Shown here: positions 46,082-64,000 of the stretch, one piece after another | Layout: each line of letters starts with the position of its first letter | How positions within the stretch are numbered: the stretch's first letter is position 1 | DNA from: Mesostigma viride | Taxonomy: Eukaryota; Streptophyta; Mesostigmatophyceae; Mesostigmatales; Mesostigmataceae | Assembly: GCA_009746045.1 (NCBI GenBank) | Contig: RPFO01000017.1 | Location: forward strand, 2,917,559 to 2,981,558 | Reading direction: 5' to 3' | Length of the DNA: 64,000 bases | Notes under the pieces: model-generated | What the model saw: the letters and a program-made list of their open reading frames with translations, nothing else | Database searches by the model: none | Told to the model about the DNA's origin: nothing | Position numbers and translations under genes: made by a program

Positions 46082-46760
46082 TGTGTATTATGCACGATAG
46101 AAGATTAATGTCTAGTTATTAACATGCGTCATGGATTAGCCTGTGTGCCAGCAGATTTCTACAATAATAACCACCGCCTATGTTTGCAAGCCACCATGCA
46201 TGCCCCCGACTGGCTTTCGTGGCGATGACAAGTTGGCACACTCAGCGTGCCCCGCTAATTGCACACGTGTATCTCACCCATTTTCGCATCGTCTAAGGCC
46301 ACCCTGTGTTCCTCCATAGCCTAGTGTTCCGTGAAGAGACCGTAGCCCTGCACTTACTACTGTGGCTGTCGTCATCAAAGTTACAGTCCCACCACGAAAT
46401 GGATCAGGTGAGTTCCATAGTCTCCTGCAGGCTGACGCTGTCTCGTTTATGTGTTTACCCAAGATAGGTAATCCGGCCAGATCCTGGGGTGTTGTGCTCT
46501 AGAGTGGTCCAATCGCGCGTCTTGGCGCGCAGTAGATATTATTGCCAGGATTGTTGCGATCTTTTGTTACAATATTTCTGACCGGTGACTCGATTTCGGG
46601 CCACCAGTCGGCAACACCCGCAAATGTCAACGCTTCGCGGACGTTGGTGCGCGGCAATCGCTAATTCCCGTTCAAAACCTGCTCAAGCGAGAGGCCAGCC
46701 GAGCAGTAGGGAGCCATCGCAACGGCTTTGAGACGGGGATTTGCAGGGCTGTTGTCAAGA
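46082..46760. promoter_or_regulatory. bidirectional promoter region between CAS and lpxA
   Basis: 679 bases separate the minus-strand ATG of cycloartenol synthase (46081-46079) from the plus-strand ATG of lpxA (46761). Both 5' UTRs and promoters lie here. No TATA box or shared palindrome stands out. Confidence 0.6.
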
Positions 46761-53843
<7,083 letters not shown>

Positions 53844-54756
53844 ACGCGGCATTCTCTTCAGATGCCGGAAGTACATCAGCTGAAGTGTCACGGAACGCCT
53901 TACAGCGTGTCAGTTGGTGGTCTTAGGAAGAGCAGCGTATGTTGTAATATCCTAGCCTGGAATTATTTTCCTTATGAGGCTATGCATTGCCTGGGTATGG
54001 CATGATTATGCGAATTTGCTACTGCATCTGGTAGTCAGTTGCACCTGCTGTCCTGATCAAGGCCAGCATCTTGAGCATGTGTCTTTGTAGATGCATCATC
54101 GCTTTGATGCGCTGTATTCGAATGAATTAGGATGCCTGAAGATGACAATCTAGGTGCTGGGAACACAGATGTGGTGATAGCTATGTACATTATTCGTTTT
54201 AAACGGAGCGTACTTATTTCCATTAATGGAGGGTACTTACGGTATGGGTGATTCATCATGTAAATGGCGGGAGAGCAATATCGCAGCAGTGGCGCTTACA
54301 ACTGGACACTCCTAGCTGGCCCGCCACTAGGAACAAATGCACTAGGAATAACGCGCAGCCGTCACAGGTTTGTTTATTAGTTAACTTACTGTCTAGGTCT
54401 CACCCTGAACGTTAGCCAGCCATCAAATAATCTACCATATTGGCACTACGTACGTTCCTTGACATAACTTGATTGCATGTACGCGTGAGCATAATTGTCC
54501 TCAGGAGAATGAATATGGGATGGGTGGATGGATGTAGGTTTCTAGCTTTCCTTGTCGAGAGATTCCGGATAACCAGTTCGGGTTCCCGGGTTGTAAACGG
54601 GATTTGAACAACTTTTGGCCCGCGGGCCGCTTTTAGCTGAAGCTTCCGCGTACCCGGAAAGCAATATCCCATTTGGGGGCTTGATTCTGTGCTCGCTGAA
54701 GCAAAATGGTGACGCGGCATGCATGCATGCAAAAATGTTTTGGAGGCCCCACCGCC
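53844..54756. other. 3' flank of lpxA
   Basis: Includes TGTAA at 53943-53947, 100 bases after the stop: the green-algal poly(A) signal at the right distance, supporting 53843 as the gene end. The remainder has no recognisable gene. Confidence 0.6.
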
Positions 54757-54960
54757 TAGGTCATCTAGTCGCTCTACACGTAAGCCAGCCATATTTTCAA
54801 TGCACAAGGCTACACATTTCCATCACAATTCATATTCATCATCCTGGACGACTCGAACACGCGGACAAGATAACGGCAGGCTCGAGCTACCATGGTCCGG
54901 ATTCTCCCGATTTCTGGCCTGCGCTGGTTGTCTCCTTGATGTTTTGGAGGCGTACGACCG
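54757..54960 (-). mobile_element. repeat copy inverted relative to 11855-12050
   Basis: GCCCCACCGCCTAGGTCATC … GCGCTGGTTGTCTCCTTGAT is the reverse complement of 11855-12050 with scattered differences, including the 45-bp motif also found at 12958 and 38846. Confidence 0.7.
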
Positions 54961-55039
54961 TGACCGGGAAACCGGCACACGCAAGGTATCCCGTCTCACC
55001 AAGATTGTTTGGGCATGCACAAAATTTGTTCCCAAAGGT

Positions 55040-56765
55040 CAGTCGTGACCGACCTTTGGTGGCGCTTTCCAGTCAGATCTGGACCAGTCCAGGTTCAAAG
55101 CGCCGCGCCCGAGGCCGGGAACTAGAAATGAACAGGAAATGGAAACCAATCCAGGTCCCCGGAATCTCTTGAGTTACAGGGTTGCGGGCACCACGGCCCG
55201 AATCGCTATGCATGCCAAACTTGGTCATACGGGGAGCCCCCACGGACTTAAGGGGCATGGTGTCCTGTATGACTCCCTGCCACCGGTCCTTGCGAGCCAT
55301 CTGTCTCCACAGCGGAAACCCATCAGGGCAGAGGCGGCGCACCTCCCCCACCAGCCTGCGCACAACGAAGACCGCCATGACAGTGTTGCCGCCACGACGG
55401 AAATTTTATCTGGGACTCACCCAGGTGCGGGTACAGCGCGGCGCGGAGCCTGTGCAGCATCATGCCCGTGAACACCTTCAGCGTGGCGCTCTGGAGACAG
55501 ACACCCCAATAGTTACCAGGGTCAGCTGCAGAACCCTTCTTGTATAGCATGACCCGGACGGGGCCCCGTCTGCCACTCAGAGGGCGGGAGGCCGGGAGCT
55601 CATCGGAGAGCAGAAAGCGGTTGCAGAATGCCAGTTCAGAAGCTCCCGCAGCGGGCCATCCCGTCGGGGGGCTTGAGCAGCTCAGCCGAGGCCCGAGAGG
55701 TGGTTGGCGCCGACCGCCGCATCGTTACCGCAAGCGAGCAAAGCATCGTACCGCAAGCGGCGTCCAGTTCCTCCAAAGTGTTCAAAGGGGGGGGACGACG
55801 ATGTTGGTGGCGAGGCAGCCCTTGTTCAAGGCGAGGACTTGGAAGTCCGCGGCCGAGGATGGTGCCGTGGACGGCGGTGTGTGTCCAGCACTGGCACGGA
55901 CTGCCGTGTTGGGGTGAAGCGGGGGGGGTGGGGGCGCGGGCCACCCCCGTCAACGAAACATTGTGGGCCAGCCATCTGTAAAGGCTGCGCCGTGCCGTTC
56001 CCCGTGTGCTCCACCCAGGTGCGCTGCCGCCGGCCGCCGAGCCGGTCGAGGTGGTACCACATGTCCTTGCCTTCGTTGCGGGCCTGGCAGGCCTTGTCCG
56101 CAAAGCACTGGGCCGCCCCCGCATTCCGGGCACGAATGTAGGCCCCGTCAAGGGCGACTTTGAGCGAGGGTTCCAGCAGCGGGTGCCGATTGCGCTTCAA
56201 GCGGCGCCGGGCGGCCAGGATCGCGGGGTCCTGCCAGTAGAGCGGACCGGGGCGGCGGCTGGGCATTGACGGCAGATGCAGGGCCGCCAGCAGCGGCGCG
56301 CGGGCAACAAAGCCAGCAAAGGTGGCGGCGTTCGGAGCACCCTGGGACAGCGCCTGGACGTCGTCTTGGGCCCTGAGGGCCTCCAGGTACGCCGTCTGGC
56401 ATCGGTCCCGCTCGCGTTCGGCGTGCGTCCACTCCTCGGGGTCACCGGGGACCGGGCGTAGCGCCGTCCAGTTGGGGCGGACACCGTGGGCGTGGCGTTG
56501 GGGGCTTGGGACCGAAGCCGGAGTGTCGCGCGCGCCAGCCGATGGTTGGAACACACCGTGGGCGGGTCAAACACTCCTCGAGGGTGTCCGGAACCGAAGC
56601 ACACCGGGCCGCCGCACCGCCACGTAGTCCAGGCAGGCCTGACGGTTGTTGGGGCCAGGAAATGTTTCCAAGCAGGCTGTATACCAGTGTGCATAGAAAC
56701 ATGCGGGTATGAGCTGCCAGAAAGAGCCCCCCACATATTTGTACGTAGGGTCGGGTCGGACATAA
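55040..56765 (-). pseudogene. decayed EN-RT LINE fragment
   Basis: Minus strand, 5' to 3'. About 56740-56500: end of an APE-type endonuclease (ACLDYVAVRRPGVLRFR, then VCSNHRLARATLRLR, where the usual SDH is SNH). About 56550-55830: a linker rich in Arg/Ala (PLYWQDPAILAARRRLKRNR). About 55550-55320: RT blocks 1-2 (LYKKGSAADPGNYWGVCLQS, LKVFTGMMLHRLRAAL), then out of frame the GGNTVMAVFVVRRLV block. The rest of RT, including the YADD motif, is missing or scrambled. Several frame breaks of mixed type mark it as old and inactive. Its 5' end lies about 65 bases after the GH116 stop codon. Confidence 0.75.
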
Positions 56766-56829
56766 GGTAGACCCAGAATCATGATCCCAGAATTTCTGGA
56801 CAAGGACCCTGCAAGGCCAGTAAAATATG

Positions 56830-59800
56830 TCAAACAGTGAACTTGGCACCTGCCTTGAACAGCCACTCCACGCTGTTCACTGCGATCACCTGGCCAGCCT
56901 CATCCCGAGCCACACACGTCCGCACATGAATCGGGTCCCCAAAGTGCTTGCGGATCTCAAGGTGAATGCCCAGCCAGCCCGGCCTGCTGCCCGATGCAGG
57001 ATAGCTGGTTGTGACCATGGCCCAGAACTGAGGGAAGAACACGGGGACGTGCTGCCGCTCCTCGTCAGCATGTATCGTATGAGGTGAGCCCTCGTTGCGG
57101 GGCGAATCTCGGGTCCCTGAGGGGGAAGCCTCCCATACACCCTGGCAGCTGGTCTCGTTGAAACACCAGCCCTGAGGGAGGCGGCGTGGGGAGAGATGTA
57201 GCGTCTCGTTCGGCAGATCCAACCCAACCCCCGTGAGCGCGTACGGGAGCGCCCACAGAACCGGGTTGGTCATGTAGACCGCCCCCGCGTTGCCAAACAG
57301 GTCGCCACTCCACGGCCAGCCGCCGTGCCACATGCGCCGGTAGAGCGCCTGCACCGTCTCCAAGCCCTCGGAGACGAGTCCCAGGTAGATGGCCTCCAAC
57401 CCGTGGTATGCTGCCACCTGCCACGCGTAGCCGTGGATTTGGACCATCCCCACCGCACGCGTCGGCACAGGCGCACGCCGGCCATCGCGGCCAGGTGTGC
57501 CACGCGCCTCCATGCAGGGGAAGGCAGAAGGGCCGATCTTGAGTTTATGCTTCCCAATGCCTGAAGGCTTGCTGGGCCCCTGTTGGGTACCGCCGCTTGG
57601 GCCCCTGTTGGAGTTGTTATGGAATTTATTAGGCTGGGCATTGGGCTGGCCGCCAGCATTCGCGTGACCATTGGTATGGTCCCGAGCGTTCCAGGCATCC
57701 GGTCTCCAATGTTGGACGGCTGGCAGAGGGGCGATCAGTGTTTCATGCTGCGCCGCTAGGTGGGCGCGCACCTGCAATGCGGGCCCCAATGGGAACACAT
57801 CGCACGGTGCACACATTGTACAGTGGAGGCACCGTACAGGGAACACAGAAGAGAGGCGGCTGGCATAATTGATGAGAAGGGCATCCTGAGATCCGAGGAG
57901 CCTCTTGCATGAAGAACAGCGGCGGTGGTGGGGCTGACTGAAAGGGATGACCGAGAAAACCGCCGCAACGAGTAGCACCATAAATTCTTCCCCGCCTGTG
58001 GACTTATGGATTGATGACAACACATGCTACTTGGTAGTACAGGAATGTTGGTAGTACAGGAATGCACAGGAAAGGGGGTGTAGAATGTAGATGCGCTAGC
58101 CGGCAGGGCGACCTGTAGTACTAAAAAAAGGTGTGAAAATCCAAAAGAAAAAGAAAACAAAAAGCAAAAAACACCCATGGCGAGGCACCTGTCTCATTGG
58201 GAAGGTTTCAAGCGGCATCCCGACCCAGGCTCCCAAGCTGGTATAGACTTTGATAAATCCTTGCACCACACACGCTGCTGAAGGTCATGCATACGAAACG
58301 TGCTGTACCATTGACATGTCGTTGACAGCTGGCGCCCGAGCTTTACCTGGCCTGCCGGCAGCACAGGTGGCAGCCCCGCATATCTCGCGAACCAATCCCC
58401 CGCCATGGCTCCCAGAAACACCGTGTCCTTGCGCTCGGTAGAGCGGTAGTATCCGCAAGACATTGCTATTGCTGGCAAAGCACGCCCCTTGTCCCCACCC
58501 CCCTTGTCCCCAGAGACAGGCTGCAGGTGTGCGGTTTCTCCACCTTCCTTCACCGCCGGCGTATCGATCTCCCCGTCATCCGCATACGGGCGATCCCGAC
58601 CGCCCCTTTGCTTCCCCTGGACCTCCGGTCCCATGCTGGCAGTGGCCGCGGCGGCGGCCACCTGTCCACTGGGCACCCACAGCACCTCCTGCACGTGGTC
58701 TCGTGCTCGCGCCCCCCACGCGCACACCCACTCCTGCGTGCCGACATCCGGCACCGCAGCCGCCATCTCCTCCACCGCTGCCAGTGCGGCCAGCATTAGC
58801 CCCGCCGTGTATATGAATGTGTGGCCGGGGAAGCACGAGGTATCGAACGTGCTGCCTCCTTCGGGTACTGGCAGCCGATGAGGGCGCCCACCTGTCGTAT
58901 GCACGGTTGAGGGGGTGGTGGAGGAGGTCGTGGTGAATCTTGGTCCCTCAACCTCCACAGAAACATTCCCACCTTGGCCCACCGCCTCCTCAGCACTGCC
59001 CATAGCACTGCCAGCACTACCCACCCCAACGCCAGCATTATCCCCAGCATTCCCAGCACTGCCCTCCGCATCCCCAGCATTACCTACAACAGTGGTGGGG
59101 CTGCGGCGGTCGCCACCTGTCTCTGCGCCACCCCCCCTGCCAGCTTTACGACTTCTGCCACCGGCCACCGGGCAGCACCGCTCCAGGTGCCTCATCATCG
59201 CCACGACGTCCGGCCACACGCGCCGCAACAGGGCCGAGGCGTCCTCACGGCGAGTCAGGCGGTAGTGTCGAAAGAGCTGCAGGATGGCGGAGAGGGTCAG
59301 GTCGGGCCAGTCAGCCCCACTTGGCCCGCCCACGAAATGCACCGGCCGGCCGTAGGGAACCTCATCCCCATCCCATGCCCTGTCGCTACTCTTGCCTCGC
59401 TTCTTCCGACCGGCACGGTTGGGCGCACCCCTGCCTGCGTCAGGGGCAGCTTGCGACCCCTCCTCTGGCCGCAAACCACTGACCGCACTAACATCTGTAA
59501 CCACACCGGCTGCCCCTCCCCCACTGGCATTTGTCACACGGTCGTCCCCGGTCGCCCCACCCGAGCCCACCCCTACCATCGGGCTTACCACCAAGGACAG
59601 GTTCGTCGCCGGCCCCTCCGGCTCGCGCCCACCGGCCCCCGCGCCTTGCTGGTCCCCTTCACTGCCAGAGTACAGGAACTTGTGTCCGCCCCCCTGCTTC
59701 CCCAGCGCCAGGTCGCAGTTGCCGTTGCCATGCGGGACCGACCCCCGTGCATGCAGCGACCGAAACGTGTACACCTCGCTCAAGTCCAGCGACGCGAACA

Positions 59801-62165
59801 GGTTGGCGGCAAAGGGCTGCGCGGCGAGCCGCTGGTCGTTGGTGCCGGTCAGCCCGCCGAAGAACCAGCCCCAGTCAGCCCCCTCGAGCGTGTACAGGCG
59901 GCCGCTGCGTGGCAGCACGGAGTTGGTGACAAGTGGCGCCGCGCTGTTGACAAGTGCCAGCGCGAGCCAGCGGGGGAGGCTGCATCCATGTGTGTAATGG
60001 GGTGAGCAACCAGAGTGGGCGACAAGGGGGCACCAGTTGGTGGCGGCAGGCAGTAGATTTGCAAGGCCACCATTCCTCAGGGGGTGATTTTTTTACTTTT
60101 GGGGGGGGAGTTCATGGCAGTGGCGAGCAGACGTGATGTCTAACATGAGATGACAGTGGCAAGCATATAGACCACCGCAAAATGTATGATGGCGGCAACG
60201 TGCTGGTGGTCACAGCCTGCAGGCACGACAAATGTGGCTGGCATGATATCCGTGGCTGTGCGGCAGGCACGCATCATGGCGCCATGGGTGACGGCAGTGG
60301 CAGGCATGATGGCTGCAGGCAAGATAAGATGGTGGGTAGCAACCGGGGGTTCCGCGGCATGGTATGACATGGCATCACCGACAGTGGACGCAATCGTGAT
60401 GCTATCACGTGATGATGGTGGACGTGGTGGTGTCCAGGGCCGTCCGACGTCTGTCCTATGACCAACATCCAGTACCCATCAGACACCACCCATGTCCACC
60501 CCACAGGGAGCCGTGAGATAGGCACTTGCAGTAGGAATACAATCAAGTAAGTATAATTAACCCAACATGCACAGCGGATAGCAGGCAGGAACCGGACGTG
60601 ACGTGAGAAGCAGATGCTGACAGCACACAGCTGCCCCCCTGGACGCATAGTACGAACAAGCTCATACAAGTAGGAGGACGGGGGGGGGAAGGTGGAACTG
60701 TACGAGCAGGCAACTGATCACTCCCCGCCCCCCCAACCACTGCTAGGCATGACAAGTTATACAATGGTCCAATCCCACGAGCCGCCCACCTGCTGTGGAA
60801 GACCATCTCCTGCAGCTCCGAGGACTCGGCTGCAAGCCGCGACAGGTGGCGCCCCGCGTGTGCCAGCAGATCCCGCGGCGACCCAAACACGTTCTGGTAA
60901 AAATGGCCAACGTCCGTCCCACTGTGGCGGCCACGGCTAGCCGCCGTCACCGGGTCGTTCTCAACCACGTGCTCCGGCATCCACCAGAGAAGGACGAAGC
61001 GAACCGTTGTGCTGGCGCCCGGTGCCAGCCGACAGGTGGCACAGAGCGTGCCCGCGGGACGACGCGGTGGCTTGGCTCGGCCCCCAGCAACGCCGGCACT
61101 GACGCCATCACTCCCCGCATTGCCTGAGCCCTCGCCCGAGGACCAGGGGCCGTGCCGGCTGGTAGAAGAATCCCCATCGCTGTATGTGTTCCCTGTGCTG
61201 GCATCCTCTTCCGTCCAGGTGGCAGCCGCCGACTCGTCCAGGGACACCGGGAGGCAGCCCACCCGTTTGAAGTGCTGCAGGGAGGGTGGCGCGTCGTCAG
61301 CGGCGTCCCAGCAGGGTGCGGCGGACAGTGACACCCCGGCCTGTTTCTGCACAGCGAGGAAATACGCGCCGAGCGTGCTGCGTCGATGCTGGCATCCGCG
61401 CACGTCCTCACGGGTGGTCCCCATCTCCAGCCCCGCCCAGTCCCCGCAGCAAAACGGCCGCGCGCGGTTCCCTTTGGTGTCGGTATACTTCATGGCTCCC
61501 TTCAGGCCCACCGGTACCCCTCCCACCAGGTGGACGCCCGTCTGGCCGCTGCCACCTATCCCCAGCGCGTTTTCCCACGAGAAGAGGAAGGACGCGTCGC
61601 CCGCCCCACCGCCGTGGTTGGTGAGCGTGACGTCAAAGAAGGCTAAGGGGAGCGAGGAGTCGCGCACATTGTGGGGAATTAAGGGGGAGAAACCTTGGAC
61701 TTGGACGAAGACGGGTGCATGGACGGGCAGGGTGAAGCGTTGTCGGAAGTGGGGCAGCGCGCCATGGAATTCCACGTCATGGACCGGTGTCAGCGTCTTG
61801 AATTCGGGACCGCCGCGGCACTGTCGACGCAGGACAAAGATCTCGCGGTCGGGTGACGTACGAGGGGTGCCGTGAGCAGTGCCGGCCACCCCCGCGGGCG
61901 CCGAGGTGAACGAGCACGCCCAGAAGCACCCCCGCAGCCGGCTCCGGATGGGCGCCATCCAGTTGTTATTGCACCGTAACTCGGTGAACCCTCCGGCCGT
62001 GTCAACACCGATGCCGCCGCATCCGATGCCTCCGACAGGGAACCCGCGGAACACAGACGTGTTGCGGTACACCAAGTTCTCCTCATCCCAGTGGACAGGG
62101 TCGGTGCCTGGTCCTGGTGACTGAAAGGCGGCGAGACTGGACCTCAGAAAGGCTAGCAACCCCAT
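56830..62165 (-). CDS. GH116 family glycosidase (GBA2-like non-lysosomal glucosylceramidase), divergent
   Basis: Three exons, about 1316 aa: 62165-60790, 59979-58347, 57771-56830, phases consistent. The ATG at 62165 follows an in-frame stop; TTG codons just before it are not needed. Exon 1: GBA2 N-terminal β-domain (VFRGFPVGGIGCGGIGVDTA, DREIFVLRR, FDVTLTNHGGG, MPEHVVENDP). Exons 2-3: (α/α)6 catalytic domain, with LPRSGRLYTLEGADWGWF, GSVPHG, DWPDLTLSAILQLFRHYRLT, STFDTSCFPGHTFIYTAGLM, AGDWFARYAGLP and AAYHGLEAIYLGLVSEG, each aligning by eye with human GBA2. It is longer than GBA2 (927 aa) because of Gly/Ala/Ser-rich insertions in exons 1-2. Two normally conserved motifs are changed: SDQ-x-GQW is GAMAGDW, and SDEVW-V-G is HGYAWQV. 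The substrate may therefore not be glucosylceramide. No membrane segment is evident. Confidence 0.85.
59980..60789. other. GH116 intron 1
   Basis: Contains a degenerate repeat with units around ATGGCGGCAACG / GGCAGGCATGATGG (60180-60330). No nested gene seen. Confidence 0.5.
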
Positions 62166-62931
62166 CAACAATGGTTTTCAGGTGAATAGCAGCTGTTTAC
62201 ATCTCCCGCGTAGCTGAAAATTCAGGTTCAGCGGATTGAAACCAAGGATGGCGGACGTCCAGCCTATTATTCCTAGACGCGCTACCCGACAAAGACGCAG
62301 CATTCCTCACTTCGTCACGCGCCCCCCACAACCGGGCATAGAATAGGGGCACTTACATTAATTCTTGGTCCTTAGATTGAACCCACGCAATTCGTACTGG
62401 AACCAGCAAGATGCCCGGCCGCCATTGTGGCTGCCCAAGTAAAATTCATGGATCTACTAGGGATCTGAATGTTGTGAGCTGTAGCGTTTCTTGACAATCT
62501 AAGGATTGCAGGGTTATGACAGCACGTAATTTTGAATTAGTCACTGGTCAAGACTCAGGGTGGCACATTTGCTGGGATAGCGTTATTTTAATTGGAAAGC
62601 CACGAACAATCTTCTTAATTAATGGATTTACGAAAAGTTATTTGAAGGACAGTCACATCTTCTAGACGGCAGAGCTCATGACCCTCACGGCTTCTCGGAA
62701 AATGCAGACAAAATTAATAAGTGATGGATTAATTATCCTGGCCAAATTGATAATATGGATTAGTTATCCTTGCCTATGGGAAGCTTCTCGTGTCTGGAAA
62801 CGCGTATTAAGTAGCAATAATTTTGGTTTCCGTCACGTGTACTTCCATGGTGAATTCATCAGTGTAACCCGGGTGGAGTCGACGATTTGCGCACGAATTG
62901 CGGTTTCCGCTTTGTTCTTCCCGTGAGCTGG
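62166..62931. other. upstream region of the GH116 gene
   Basis: Candidate promoter and 5' UTR. The distal half (62440-62830) is AT-rich with no recognisable gene. Confidence 0.45.
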
Positions 62932-62939
62932 CTTCCGGC

Positions 62940-63914
62940 CAGTGTTTTTTTTAGTGGCGATACACCGCCAAATGTGGCGGTGTGGCACTTTTTTTGGCAA
63001 AATGTGGCGGTGCCACCCACTTGGACAGGGCACCCAAGAAGCCACAATTTGGCCGTGCTGTTCTACTTTGTAGTTTCGTTTCGCCACAGGGTGGCCGTGC
63101 CTGAAGTTCACTCTAGTACAGGCTACGCCACAATTGGCGGTGTCAGCCGGTCTTCCGGCCGGCGTTCCGCCACAAGCCTCCCTAGTACTAGAACTACTAT
63201 GAGTATTACTATGACTGACTGACTTACTGACTGCATAGTGCATGTACGTAGAGCCCGGCCAAGTGCCAAGTGGCAAGTGGCCCGCTGCCAGAGACCAGAG
63301 TGCACTGTGCAGACTGCAGCTTGTGTGCATTTTCTGGCTTCAGCTGGCTGGCGGCCTGGCGGCTGGCGCCTCAGTTCCAGTCACTCGCCAGCCATACAGT
63401 ACTGTACTGCATTGCATTGACTATGTGTTTCGACTTTCGGCACTTCAGTAATCGTTTTGTTAAGCAGTGGCTGTAGTGGTAATCGTTGTTGTTAATTTAC
63501 CAAGTACGCCCGGCGCCGATGCCTGAGACGGAGACGCTCGCCCGCCTTGTGTACAGGCATTCACGCCTTAAGTTGGGTTCGAGGTTTTTGGTCAACCCAA
63601 CTTCAGGCGTGAACCCAACTTAAGGCGTGAATGATTCTAATAAATTCTACTAGTTTGAACTTAAGATAATTAAACATACTGTTCTGAACTACTTTGAACT
63701 TGGAATGCCAGTACGGCGCCGCGCCGCGCTGACCCCGCTGCCGGTAGGGTCATTTGCTGCACCAAAAAGCCAGCCCGCCACACGTGGCCGTGCCAAGCCC
63801 AATTTTAATTGGCTTAAAGCCACACATTGGCCGAGTAAACTGAAGTTTTCATAGTTCGAAACGCCACAAGTGGCCTAGCGCCACTAGTAACGAAAACCTT
63901 AAAAAAAACACTGC
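62940..63914. mobile_element. hAT-like MITE, 975 bp
   Basis: Ends CAGTGTTTTTTTTA … TAAAAAAAACACTG are inverted repeats. They are flanked by a perfect 8-bp target duplication CTTCCGGC (62932-62939 and 63915-63922), the length and terminal CAGTG typical of hAT elements. Both subterminal regions are packed with GTGGCGGTG/CGCCACA motifs, as expected for transposase-binding repeats. A 23-bp perfect inverted pair (63558-63580 and 63611-63633, arms starting CATTCACGCCTTAAG) lies inside. No transposase ORF, so non-autonomous. Confidence 0.8.
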
Positions 63915-63934
63915 TTCCGGCTTTATGGCACATG

Positions 63935-63956
63935 TTGTTGTTGTTGTTGTTGTTGT
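63935..63956. repeat. (GTT)n microsatellite
   Basis: Seven GTT units just outside the MITE. Confidence 0.9.
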
Positions 63957-64000
63957 GTCCCACGCCGCCTAAACTGCACATGATACTTGACTACTTGAAA

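Noticed and set aside
58974-60005. 343-codon plus-strand ORF and other plus-strand ORFs opposite the GH116 gene
   Set aside because: Shadows of GC-rich GH116 exon 2; the minus strand carries the family motifs.

Overview
The window looks like nuclear DNA of a green alga (Viridiplantae). The genes are intron-rich and GC-rich. They include a cycloartenol synthase with plant-type product-determining residues, a plant-type mitochondrial LpxA, a plastid-targeted LRR protein and a plant-type DUF7794/renin-receptor-like membrane protein. I cannot name the species. Introns and intergenic DNA are full of tandem repeats and nested transposable elements.

Layout. 1-880: 3' end of an L1-ORF1-type (HAL1-like) retroelement. 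1691-7422 (-): 8-exon type I membrane protein. A short divergent promoter region separates it from 8027-10592 (+), a two-exon plastid LRR protein. 11.7-29 kb is a repeat block: LINE relics, two more HAL1-like copies, and a complete 11.6-kb Ty3/gypsy chromovirus (14755-26358). The chromovirus has LTRs that look identical by eye and an ACCAG target duplication, and it sits inside one of the HAL1-like copies. That same copy also carries a TTAA-flanked piggyBac-like MITE and a SINE-like insertion. 29669-46081 (-): 17-exon cycloartenol synthase gene whose introns hold about ten different minisatellites. It is head-to-head with 46761-53843 (+), a 10-exon lpxA. Then a decayed EN-RT LINE (55.0-56.8 kb, -), a 3-exon GH116 (GBA2-like) glycosidase (56830-62165, -), and a 975-bp hAT-like MITE with an 8-bp target duplication (62940-63914).

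The host genes are not an operon and serve different functions: sterol cyclisation, mitochondrial lipid-A-type precursor synthesis, glucosylceramide-type glycoside hydrolysis, a possible V-ATPase accessory protein, and a plastid membrane LRR protein. Splice models were built by hand from GT-AG sites, phase agreement and remembered family sequence. In cycloartenol synthase and LpxA every junction is phase-consistent.

Most unusual points. (1) The chromovirus carries two extra ORFs: one before gag with an RNase-H1 hybrid-binding-like domain, and a roughly 2.5-kb ORF of unknown function in the env position. (2) All of its roughly 13 frame breaks are in the same direction (one base missing), while host exons have none. 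(3) In several genes the last 10-30 nt of an exon together with its 5' splice site is re-duplicated, often tandemly, inside the following intron.
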